A DNA stretch of 6,006 nt from JBFLVQ01 sp040758525 (GTDB lineage: Bacteria > Acidobacteriota > Blastocatellia > Chloracidobacteriales > JADJPF01). The stretch's first letter is position 1. Each line of letters begins with the position of its first letter. Below are positions 1 to 6,006 of the stretch, piece after piece. The notes beneath the pieces were generated by a model, which saw only the letters and a program-made list of their open reading frames with translations, did no database searches and was not told where the DNA came from. The translations under genes and the position numbers were made by a program. The stretch is taken from positions 1 to 6,006 of the forward strand of contig JBFLVQ010000596.1 in NCBI GenBank assembly GCA_040758525.1, written 5' to 3'.

Positions 1-67
1 CAATCCCCATAGTCAACTCACCGCGATTTAGTTCAAATAATTCTTTACAAATGCTTGCGAGATTCAT
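1..67 (-). CDS. Possible 5' end of a minus-strand gene running off the left edge (hypothetical)
   Basis: Read from an ATG at 67 toward the left edge, the minus strand is open for 22 codons and gives a natural-looking, charged and amphipathic peptide beginning MNLASICKELFELNRGE. I do not recognise a family. There is no convincing Shine-Dalgarno sequence before this ATG, and the same frame stays open further upstream into the transposase remnant, so the true start is unknown. The codons for LASICKE lie in the left arm of the inverted repeat at 40-115. Opposite-frame noise is a real alternative, because the piece is very short. The plus-strand reading of the same bases does not resemble the transposase that follows, so this stretch is something other than the IS element. 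Confidence 0.22.
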   Translation of the reverse strand, partial: MNLASICKELFELNRGELTMGI

Positions 68-115
68 CTTGTTTGGTTTCTGCCATCTTTTCGCTCGCAA
101 GCATTCGCAAAGAAT
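40..115. repeat. Imperfect 22-bp inverted repeat with 32-nt spacer at the broken end of the IS element
   Basis: The arms are 40-61 and 94-115. They pair at 20 of 22 positions; the mismatches are 47/108 and 49/106. The inner 12 bp of each arm (AATGCTTGCGAG at 50-61 and its complement CTCGCAAGCATT at 94-105) match perfectly. The spacer 62-93 is pyrimidine-rich on the plus strand. The repeat lies exactly where recognisable IS1182 transposase sequence gives out on its left side. It may be a small palindromic element, the footprint of an inverted duplication, or two similar sequence copies brought together by rearrangement. It is too widely spaced, and lacks a T-tract, to be a terminator. Confidence 0.6.
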
Positions 116-116
116 C

Positions 117-875
117 TTATTCCTTTCAGAAACCATAGAAGAACAATTACCAAACCTTATCGTTGATGTTAAAACAACGACAGCGCCAGCAACAGATAAA
201 GAGGTGTTGCCAGATATTCAAGAAAAATTATAAGAGCGTAATCTATTACCAGCATCTCAGCTAGTTGATGGTGGATATACCTCTGCTGGCCATATAGTAA
301 ATAGTCAACAAAATTATGGCATCGATCTGATAGGGCCGGTAATGGAAACTCCAGGATGGCAAGCAAGAGTGGGGAAAGGGTTTGATATTTCAGCTTTCAC
401 CATTGATTGGGAAAACAAACGAGCAATTTGTCCTAATGGGAAGATTAGCGGAAGCTGGCTTGATAGCAAGGCTGATTATGGAATGGATATAGCTTACATC
501 AATTTCCGCAAGAGCGATTGTTCTGCTTGTCCCAACCTATCGGATTGCACTACTTGTAAAACTCAACGTCGCACAATAACAGTTAATGCCCGACCTTATC
601 ATGAAGCGTTAGAGCAAGCACGAGCGAGGCAGAAAACCGAAGAGTTCAAACAAGAATATAAAGCTCGCGCTGGAATTGAAGGTACAATTTCTCAAGGTGC
701 TCGCGCAATGGATATAAAGCAAGCAAGATATAAAGGTCTACCAAAAGTTGAACTTCAACATTTTGCTACTGCTGCTGCCATCAACCTTGTTCGTTTAGGT
801 GCCTGGTGGCAGGGTCATCCTCGTGAAAAAACCCGTATATCTCATTTTCAAAAACTTAAACATATGGCTGCTTAA
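117..875 (+). pseudogene. IS1182-family transposase, N-terminally truncated and with an internal stop
   Basis: One reading frame continues through the whole stretch and is broken by a TAA at 231-233. Before the stop it reads LSETIEEQLPNLIVDV, and straight after it ERNLLPASQLVDGGYTSA. Both match the usual IS1182 transposase core, so the TAA replaces one sense codon (CAA to TAA would be the simplest route). The second acidic catalytic residue (the D of VDGGY) and the final glutamate (the E of RAGIEGTISQG) are present. So is the cysteine cluster C-x2-C-x5-C-x2-C (DCSACPNLSDCTTC), typical of the family and probably metal binding. The first catalytic aspartate would lie in the missing N-terminal half. 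About 250 codons remain of a protein that is usually roughly 450-550 residues. The ATG at 342 could in principle start a 177-residue product, but that lacks the first two acidic residues and cannot be active. Confidence 0.85.
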
Positions 876-886
876 ACGGAGTGGGA

Positions 887-905
887 GGAGTTTGCCAGCA
901 GTATC
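887..905 (+). repeat. Probable right terminal inverted repeat of the IS1182-type element
   Basis: Twelve bases after the transposase stop codon comes GGAGTTTGCCAGCAGTATC. It resembles the family's characteristic end, which I recall as ending GCCAACAGTATC. On the other side of it the minus strand quickly becomes group II intron reverse transcriptase coding sequence, so the element should end at about 905. The matching left repeat is not in the window and no target duplication can be checked, so the end could be off by some bases. Confidence 0.55.
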
Positions 906-1444
906 GATCCTTCCACCCAGTGCACGACATAGTCTCGTGCTTGTCGCACGGCTTGCTGTGCGCTACGGCCTGGGCGGAATCCGTAGCTTGGTGCGGAGAA
1001 ATTTGGGTCAAAGATAGGAGTAAGAATCTGATGCAGGGCCTGCTGGATCAGGCGGTCTATTACCGTGGGTATGCCGAGCATGCGCACGCCCTTGCCATCC
1101 GGTTTTGGTATCTCTACCATTCGCACTGGCGATGGCTGGTAATTGCCTGCCAGCAGTTGTTCTTTGATTTGCGCCCATTGATCCTTCAGCTATGCTCCCA
1201 TCTGCTCGACGTTCATCCCATCGATTCCCGCCGCGCCTCGGTTGCGCTTGACCTGTTAGTAGGCTCTCATCATGTTCTCGCGTGCGACCATCGCTTCCAT
1301 CAACTGCATTGCCGCTGCATTGGAGTTGTCTCTCGTTGCCGTGAGGTTTGACGCACCCACGCCATCTTCTCGCCGATTCCGTCGGCTACCATCAGGGTGG
1401 GATTCGGACATCTCAGCCATACTGTCTGCGTCTGCACTGCTCAT
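906..1444 (-). pseudogene. ltrA: Group II intron reverse transcriptase/maturase, two nonsense codons and truncated
   Basis: A single minus-strand frame carries the N-terminal part of an LtrA-type intron-encoded protein, which would reverse-transcribe and help splice its host intron. From the ATG at 1444 it reads 62 codons ending ARENMMRAY, a TAA (1256-1258), QVKRNRGAAGIDGMNVEQMGA, a TAG (1190-1192), then LKDQWAQIKEQLLAGNYQ. The segment with GIPTVIDRLIQQALHQ and SSYGFRPGRSA-like sequence (here SAPSYGFRPGRSAQQAV) covers the early reverse transcriptase motifs. Homology stops soon after QARDYV near 926, where the IS1182 end follows. The YADD catalytic motif, maturase X domain and any later domain are lost; about 179 codons remain of a usual 400-plus. 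The start is supported by GGGAG about 12 nt upstream. Both stops sit in otherwise well-conserved sequence, which indicates decay and not a wrong frame. Confidence 0.88.
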
Positions 1445-1578
1445 CGAAATTCGAGTCTCCCTTGCATTACTTCAAGTTCGGGCCTTCGGTCTGATCGAAT
1501 GACCTTAATATGCCCTCTGCTGACTTCTGCAATCGCATCGCATCATCTCTCGATGACACTAGCACAATCGCACAATTG

Positions 1579-1854
<276 letters not shown>

Positions 1855-1859
1855 TAAGA
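1855..1859 (-). other. IBS1 / 5' exon end, group II intron insertion site
   Basis: The minus strand reads TCTTA and then GTGCG, the first base of the intron being 1854. These five bases pair with EBS1 at 1699-1703. They form the U-rich tail of the terminator hairpin, overlapping its last paired base, which is where class IIC introns insert. The 3' exon has been lost, so IBS3 cannot be examined. Confidence 0.6.
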
Positions 1860-1898
1860 AAGAGCTGATCTAGGTTTTACAACCTAAATCAGCTCTTT
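1859..1898 (-). terminator. Rho-independent terminator of the protease gene, probably bidirectional
   Basis: The arms 1859-1876 and 1881-1898 form an 18-bp stem with one mismatch (1870/1887) around a four-base loop (1877-1880). On the minus strand the stem begins about 14 nt after the protease stop codon and is followed by CTTA within TTTCTTA, a modest U-rich tail that the intron then interrupts. On the plus strand the stem is followed by TTTTT (1896-1900), so it could also stop transcription coming from the mobile elements toward the protease gene. It served as the landing site of the group II intron. Confidence 0.85.
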
Positions 1899-1912
1899 TT
1901 AGGATAGGCAAA

Positions 1913-4900
1913 CTAACGAACGCCTGTTGGAGACTTAAACTGACCGCTACCGCTACCGAAAGGACCAACTATCACGGCTGTACCGCCAGTAGCTGGTTTT
2001 CTCTGTACACGATTGTTTAGTGTGTCACCGATGAAGACATTACCAGTAGAAGATACTGTCACACCTTCAGCACCGTTGACAGTGTCTACCACTGTTCCTG
2101 GCGACATAAACACTGTCCAGCCGGTAGATAAGCCAGTAGAGTTTACTTGAATACGGTTGTTGCCTGTATCTGCAACATAGACTTTACCGTTGGAATCAAC
2201 AAAGATTCCTCGTGGTCTATTCATAGATCCTACTGCGGTACCGGCAGTAGCATTAGCAAATATTGTCCAACCACTGGCTAGACCAGTACTATTTACTTGA
2301 ATACGGTTGTTGCCTGTATCTACAACATAGACTTTACCATTCAAGTCAATAGCTACACCACGAGGTTGGTTAAATTGGCCAAGACCAGTACCAGGTGCGG
2401 CACCAGCAAAGACTGTCGAAGTTGGCGTAGCAGTACTAGCGCCCGTTACTACCAAAACACGGTTATTGTTTGTATCAGCAATGTACAACTTGTCGTTTAG
2501 CTCATCATAAGTAAGGCCAGCAGGTTGATTGACTGCATTTGGAGTAGTGCCTGGATTAAGCATTACTGTCCAGGTAGCACCGCTATCTGTGGAACGTTGA
2601 ACACGATTATTGGCAGTGTCAGCAACAAATACTTTTGAATTGTCGCTGCTGGCAGCAACACCACGTGGAGCATTAAATTTGCCTGCGGTGGTGCCAGGAC
2701 CAAAGCCTATCGATACCCAGGTAGCGCCATCATCATCACTACGCTGTATTCTGCTATTTGCTGTGTCAGCAACAAATATTGAAATGTTTTCCAAAGCAAA
2801 TGGATTAACTGGATCACAAGCGAATACATTGCTGGATACACTAAGAGTGTAGGTGATGTTTAAGCCACCATTGGCATTAACTTCATGTACAACTACTGTG
2901 AATTGTTGTCCCGCCGGGACATTCAAAGAGTAGGTAGTAGTAGCAGCAGAAGCGCCTGGATCAGCAGCGTAGTTCACGGCTGGAGAGGCGGGAATGAAAC
3001 CATTAGCATTGTAAGCTAATGAGAAGAGCGCAGTAGTAGGCTGAGTCAAGGTTACCGTCATACATTGAGTAGTAGTGGCGGTATTCCTTAATACGTAAGC
3101 GTCAAAGCGACGTACAACAGTAGCATCATTTAGGCCCGGAGAAGCCTTTGGCGCCGCGCAGGTAGCAGCTACACCATTACGCAAAAGTCTTCCAGTTTGG
3201 GTTCCTGTGCTGGCAGTATACATAGTAGATGCTGGTGGCGCGGTAGCATCCAAAACCGTAGTGACAGAGATAGTGTTTACTGCGGATCTGCCGGTTTGTA
3301 GACTAAAGTTAAATGTCACAGGGCTGGTAGTACCGCCGCTAAAGCCTACCATTAGTGTAAATGGAATATTGGTGCCACAAGGTAAACTGCTGCTCAATAC
3401 TATTCCAAATTGGCTATTAACACTGCTGGTAGCGGTAATGGTGCCTACATTGATAGTTGGATTGGAAATCGTTACCCCCGCAGTGGTCGTGGTTAAAGTA
3501 GCCGAAACAGCAGTAGCATTTGTTGTGGTGGGGTTATTTAACTTAACAATAACGTTGCCTCTCTCACCTGGATCAGGCACACCATTATTATTTCTAGGAA
3601 TGGTTTCAGTAAAACTAAAGCCACCGAAAGTGATCGTAGCCTGGCCTTGAGTAGCCTGTACTGCACCAAAAGCATCAACAATACCAAATCCAGAATTATT
3701 GTCAAAACCAGCGGCTTCAATGTCTATTGCAGATAAGGTTAAGATCGCGCGAATTTGCGTAGCAGTTAAACTTGGATTGGCAGATTTTACCAGTGCGGCA
3801 ATTGCACCAGCATGTGGTGCGGCTGCAGAAGTGCCAAAGAATGGGTTTAACCCAGAATTGGCTGGTAGTGTCGTAGAGACGCCATCCGCGGCAGTAATAT
3901 CAGGTTTATTACGGGTTATCCCGCCATTGGTGGCAAACAGCAAGTTACCTGGAGTAAATGGAGTACCATTTGCGTTATAAAACATTCTTCTTGGCCCATC
4001 AGAGGTAAAATTCTCTATTAGATTGAGAGGACCAAAGGGATTGGGGAATGGGCCTGGTACACCAGCCGAAGCAGGACCGGTTGGCACTGCTGCTGTACCA
4101 AAAGCGTTAACAGCAGAGTTATGTCCTTTGGTCTGACCTTGAGTGGCGATGGTTAAACGGCCACGATTGGTATTAAGATGTAACGCGCGAGGTGCAGCAT
4201 TGTCTGATTTAAAAATTACTACTCGATCGCCGGCAAAAGCGCCACCAGAAGTAATTTCAAATGGATCTTGAGTACCATTTTGGACAGTGGTGCCAAAATC
4301 AAACAGAACAGTTAGGGTTGCATCAAAAATGAAGATATCATAATCATTGTTTGATGCCCCTAATGGATCTGACCAAAATAGTGTATAGAAATTCCCCCCT
4401 GTAGCAGGAACTATATTGGCGATAGTTGGTGTGGGAGCAGTAGGAGTAAAGTTATTAACCGTACCACCTGGTAGGTTGGCTAATGTGCCGCCGCTAACAA
4501 AATCTCCTTCCCAAACGCCAGCGGTGTTTTTCTTAAGGTTGCCGGCATTGCCACAAGAGGAGAAGTAAAGCGCGCCATTCGCCGTTACTGTATTAACCGC
4601 TTGGGCAATTGGTCCATCCTGGAATGGCGATTCATTAAAGTAGAAGACATCATCAATGATAATGTCACAGCCAGCATCTCGTAGAGCCTGTATATTGGAG
4701 GCAAAACTGGCTACACCACCAAAAGCAGTAGCAAAAAAGAGCTGTGCTCGGGGAGCAATATCATGCACGATCTGTAACATCGCTCTGCCTTCATCAGTGC
4801 CCGAGACTAGGTCTTGTAGTACCGTTACAGGTGTAGTGTTGCCATTAGGATTGCCTGTTCCTGGTAGATCTCCGCTCAGCACATCATTATTAGCAGTACC

Positions 4901-5734
4901 ACGAGCATTAAAAGTATCTGAGAGTACCCCAATCTTTATTCCCTGGCCCATTGCCCCAAACGTTGTACGAGCAGTAGCAGCACGATGAGTAGTATCGCCC
5001 TGAGAAGTGACAGCGCCAATATTTGGCCTGATGCCTTGTTTCTGTCTCTCTGCGGAGGCGAGTAGTAGCGGTAAGCTATTGCGAACATTGGTTGCCCTAA
5101 GAGCAAATGGAGTTTGCGCAACTGGCGTGGGAGCAGTATATAAGACAGAGTGGTTGTCGGATGCCTCCCCTCGCTCAAGTTGAGCTTTCATTTCCGGCTC
5201 GATAAAGAGAACTTCTGGCAAAGCTGCCATAGCCTCAATATTTTGCATTGGCATACTGACTCTAATCGTGTTGTATTGGGGAAAATCCGATCTCACTATC
5301 ACATCATAAGCAGTCAGCTTTTGTAAGAAACTATCATCAGTAGTGGATACTTTAATATCAAGAAGTACATTGCCTCTACTGTCTTCCTTGATATTAACGG
5401 GACGCAAGTTATCCAGACCTGCGGCAAACGCCTCTCCACGATTCTCCTTAATAGCACGTAGCAACTGAGAGGACATTTTCTTCTGTTCTGGAGTGCGTGA
5501 AGCTTTTTCTGCCATTAATGCAGAAATCTGTTGTTGTGCACCTTCAGATAAAGGCGCTATGGATGTAACACTACCACCTTGCTGGTTTATGCCATTGGCA
5601 CTGGTAAGCTTGTCATTACCAATTAACCCAAATAGCATTAAGCAAGCCATCACAATAGTTAAATAGAGTAGATATCTGGTTTTTTGCCTCCAGATACCCT
5701 TACTAAAACTGAGGGGGGTCTTTCGATTTTTCAT
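1913..5734 (-). CDS. Secreted subtilisin/sedolisin-like serine protease with C-terminal NHL beta-propeller
   Basis: This is a predicted extracellular or cell-surface endopeptidase of 1273 residues; its substrate is unknown. Residues 1-20 are basic and 21-38 hydrophobic (an export signal, possible cleavage after TSA at 46, or an anchor). Residues about 105-185 resemble the propeptide of this family, ending EVLFIEPE. The catalytic domain spans about 240-690: Asp273 (GVLSDTF), Glu315 (GTDEGRAML) where subtilisins have the His of HGT, oxyanion Asn396 (SSCGNAGN) and Ser636 (FGTSAAAPH). The Asp/Glu/Ser set recalls sedolisins (S53), although GTSxxxPH is subtilisin-like. Residues about 698-815 look like a beta-sandwich (DPGERGNVIVKLNN), and 820-970 like a second one. 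Six NHL blades follow (985-1273, signatures such as VADTGNNRIQ). The start is supported by AAAGG four bases upstream and an in-frame TGA with no start codon between. It appears monocistronic and is followed by a strong terminator. Family assignment is firm; which protease clan name applies is less so. Confidence 0.93.
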   Translation of the reverse strand: MKNRKTPLSFSKGIWRQKTRYLLYLTIVMACLMLFGLIGNDKLTSANGINQQGGSVTSIAPLSEGAQQQISALMAEKASRTPEQKKMSSQLLRAIKENRGEAFAAGLDNLRPVNIKEDSRGNVLLDIKVSTTDDSFLQKLTAYDVIVRSDFPQYNTIRVSMPMQNIEAMAALPEVLFIEPEMKAQLERGEASDNHSVLYTAPTPVAQTPFALRATNVRNSLPLLLASAERQKQGIRPNIGAVTSQGDTTHRAATARTTFGAMGQGIKIGVLSDTFNARGTANNDVLSGDLPGTGNPNGNTTPVTVLQDLVSGTDEGRAMLQIVHDIAPRAQLFFATAFGGVASFASNIQALRDAGCDIIIDDVFYFNESPFQDGPIAQAVNTVTANGALYFSSCGNAGNLKKNTAGVWEGDFVSGGTLANLPGGTVNNFTPTAPTPTIANIVPATGGNFYTLFWSDPLGASNNDYDIFIFDATLTVLFDFGTTVQNGTQDPFEITSGGAFAGDRVVIFKSDNAAPRALHLNTNRGRLTIATQGQTKGHNSAVNAFGTAAVPTGPASAGVPGPFPNPFGPLNLIENFTSDGPRRMFYNANGTPFTPGNLLFATNGGITRNKPDITAADGVSTTLPANSGLNPFFGTSAAAPHAGAIAALVKSANPSLTATQIRAILTLSAIDIEAAGFDNNSGFGIVDAFGAVQATQGQATITFGGFSFTETIPRNNNGVPDPGERGNVIVKLNNPTTTNATAVSATLTTTTAGVTISNPTINVGTITATSSVNSQFGIVLSSSLPCGTNIPFTLMVGFSGGTTSPVTFNFSLQTGRSAVNTISVTTVLDATAPPASTMYTASTGTQTGRLLRNGVAATCAAPKASPGLNDATVVRRFDAYVLRNTATTTQCMTVTLTQPTTALFSLAYNANGFIPASPAVNYAADPGASAATTTYSLNVPAGQQFTVVVHEVNANGGLNITYTLSVSSNVFACDPVNPFALENISIFVADTANSRIQRSDDDGATWVSIGFGPGTTAGKFNAPRGVAASSDNSKVFVADTANNRVQRSTDSGATWTVMLNPGTTPNAVNQPAGLTYDELNDKLYIADTNNNRVLVVTGASTATPTSTVFAGAAPGTGLGQFNQPRGVAIDLNGKVYVVDTGNNRIQVNSTGLASGWTIFANATAGTAVGSMNRPRGIFVDSNGKVYVADTGNNRIQVNSTGLSTGWTVFMSPGTVVDTVNGAEGVTVSSTGNVFIGDTLNNRVQRKPATGGTAVIVGPFGSGSGQFKSPTGVR
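1916..2788 (-). other. NHL beta-propeller domain of the protease, six blades with a closing strand
   Basis: Residues about 983-1273 carry six copies of the NHL signature: FVADTANSRIQ, FVADTANNRVQ, YIADTNNNRVL, YVVDTGNNRIQ, YVADTGNNRIQ and FIGDTLNNRVQ. Blades two to six are each preceded by a GxFNxPRGV-type strand. The first signature lacks that strand, and the protein's last residues, GQFKSPTGVR, supply it. A ring closed by both termini (a Velcro closure) is therefore expected, and the C-terminus is complete, not truncated. NHL propellers usually bind proteins, carbohydrate or nucleic acid; a binding or targeting role here is inference. Confidence 0.85.
2142..2339 (-). repeat. Near-identical 48-bp direct repeat, 150-bp period, inside the NHL region
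   Basis: Bases 2142-2189 recur at 2292-2339 with only a couple of differences, and weaker similarity extends into the flanks (from about 2113 and 2263). They encode adjacent blades four and five, both with DTGNNRIQVNSTGL followed by S-GWT. Identity at the DNA level, including silent positions, points to recent tandem duplication or gene conversion of one blade; the other blades have diverged much more. Confidence 0.8.
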
Positions 5735-5738
5735 AGCG

Positions 5739-5743
5739 CCTTT
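5739..5743 (-). promoter_or_regulatory. Ribosome binding site of the protease gene
   Basis: AAAGG lies four bases before the ATG at 5734 on the minus strand. It is moderate in strength and rather close. It still decides the start, because the frame upstream reaches a TGA in 13 codons without another ATG, GTG or TTG. Confidence 0.55.
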
Positions 5744-5787
5744 TGCACGAAAACTCTGCCTGCTAAGGTTTCAGAGTGAGTGCTACC

Positions 5788-5871
5788 TCCTGATTAAAAT
5801 TAGAGTTGAAGATGATGATAATTCCCATACTGCCGAAATAAGGTTGAAGCACAATAATGTTTTAATCAGGA
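5788..5871. repeat. 12-bp perfect inverted repeat in the protease upstream region
   Basis: TCCTGATTAAAA at 5788-5799 is matched by its exact complement TTTTAATCAGGA at 5860-5871, with 60 bases between. The distal arm overlaps the stop codon of the preceding reading frame. The arm nearer the protease is followed on the minus strand by AGGAGGT. The pair could be two operator half-sites, a long-range RNA hairpin in the leader, or chance in AT-rich sequence. I find no confident -35/-10 promoter between them; TAATTT near 5800 is a weak -10 candidate. Confidence 0.45.
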
Positions 5872-6006
5872 AAAAGAAGTGGACAATTATCTCGATTAAG
5901 TCGCTTTTGCGCTTGTTGTTCTGGTAGTAACTGGATAGTGCTTTCCATAATCAATTTAGAGAAAACCATTTTTTGCCTAGTAATAGTAACACACAGATCG
6001 TTATTG
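5862..6006 (-). CDS. C-terminal end of a hypothetical protein entering from the right edge
   Basis: The minus strand is open from the right edge (codons from 6005) to a TAA at 5862-5864, 47 codons. It ends ESTIQLLPEQQAQKRLNRDN and then CPLLFPD. The composition looks like real coding sequence: charged and glutamine-rich with no low-complexity run. I do not recognise a family. An internal ATG at 5969 would give a 35-residue peptide, but it has no clear ribosome binding site, so a longer protein beginning outside the window is more likely. It lies 127 bp upstream of the protease on the same strand; co-transcription is possible but not shown. Confidence 0.4.
   Translation of the reverse strand, partial: NNDLCVTITRQKMVFSKLIMESTIQLLPEQQAQKRLNRDNCPLLFPD

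Larger units (their letters stand above)
117..905 (+). mobile_element. IS1182-family insertion sequence remnant, left part missing
   Basis: The element comprises the C-terminal half of an IS1182-type transposase (to 875) and a right terminal inverted repeat ending near 905. The left terminal repeat and the N-terminal half of the transposase are absent: sequence before about 117 does not read as transposase in any frame I examined. The right end lies inside the reverse transcriptase gene of a group II intron, so the IS inserted into the intron. In a simple insertion the rest of the reverse transcriptase would continue to the left of the IS. The window's left edge shows no such sequence, so a later deletion or rearrangement removed it. 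The left coordinate marks where homology begins and is not a mapped end. Confidence 0.7.

Noticed and set aside
40..115. Transcription terminator at the left inverted repeat
   Set aside because: The 32-nt loop is long and there is no T-tract after either arm.
342..875. A separate 177-residue gene starting at the ATG at 342
   Set aside because: The same frame continues upstream through typical transposase sequence to the TAA at 231-233 and beyond it, so this is the back half of a broken transposase and not a gene of its own.
1190..1258. Stop-codon reassignment or programmed readthrough to explain the in-frame stops
   Set aside because: The 1273-codon protease has no internal stops and ends in TAG, and both broken genes are also truncated. 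Ordinary decay explains the stops.
2142..2339. Regular repeats as a CRISPR array or retron-like repeat
   Set aside because: The period is 150 bp, the repeats are in frame, and they encode NHL blades.
3207..3650. 147-codon plus-strand open frame inside the protease gene
   Set aside because: It lies antisense to well-conserved protease domains, is hydrophobic and valine-rich from reverse-reading Thr/Ala-rich codons, and has no recognisable domain.
5641..5652. Lipobox (VMAC, residues 28-31) making the protease a lipoprotein
   Set aside because: The cysteine lies in the middle of the hydrophobic segment and not at its end, and the sequence stays hydrophobic after it.

Overview
The window holds one intact gene, a 1273-residue secreted serine protease on the minus strand (5734 to 1913), followed by a stack of decayed mobile elements that fills the left third. 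The protease is a subtilisin/sedolisin-fold enzyme with a C-terminal NHL beta-propeller. Proteins of this architecture, together with a class C group II intron and an IS1182-type transposase, fit an environmental Gram-negative bacterium, possibly Acidobacteriota (Blastocatellia-like). That taxonomic guess rests on recalled family resemblance only and is weak.

Layout from the right: the end of an upstream minus-strand reading frame enters at the right edge and stops at 5862. A short AT-rich intergenic region with a 12-bp spaced inverted repeat follows. Then comes the protease gene, and just past its stop codon a strong stem-loop terminator (1859-1898). Directly against the U-rich tail of that terminator begins the 5' end of a class C group II intron (first nucleotide 1854, minus strand, GTGCG start). 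Its domains I-III are readable to about 1579, and its reverse transcriptase gene starts at 1444. The intron is dead: the reverse transcriptase has two in-frame nonsense codons and is cut off at about 905, where the right end of an IS1182-family element begins. That element points the other way (plus strand). It has lost the N-terminal half of its transposase and carries its own nonsense codon at 231-233. Its left boundary falls in a large imperfect inverted repeat (40-115), beyond which lies unrelated sequence, possibly the start of a minus-strand gene leaving the window.

The order of events can be inferred: protease gene and terminator first, class C intron insertion at the terminator, IS1182 insertion into the intron's reverse transcriptase, then loss of the left part of the IS and decay of both. 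None of the mobile pieces looks functional, and the protease gene and its terminator remain whole. No clearly new system is evident. The best points are the EBS1/IBS1 pairing at the terminator-targeted intron, the protease's Glu in place of the subtilisin catalytic His together with its fused six-bladed NHL propeller, and the two inverted repeats.
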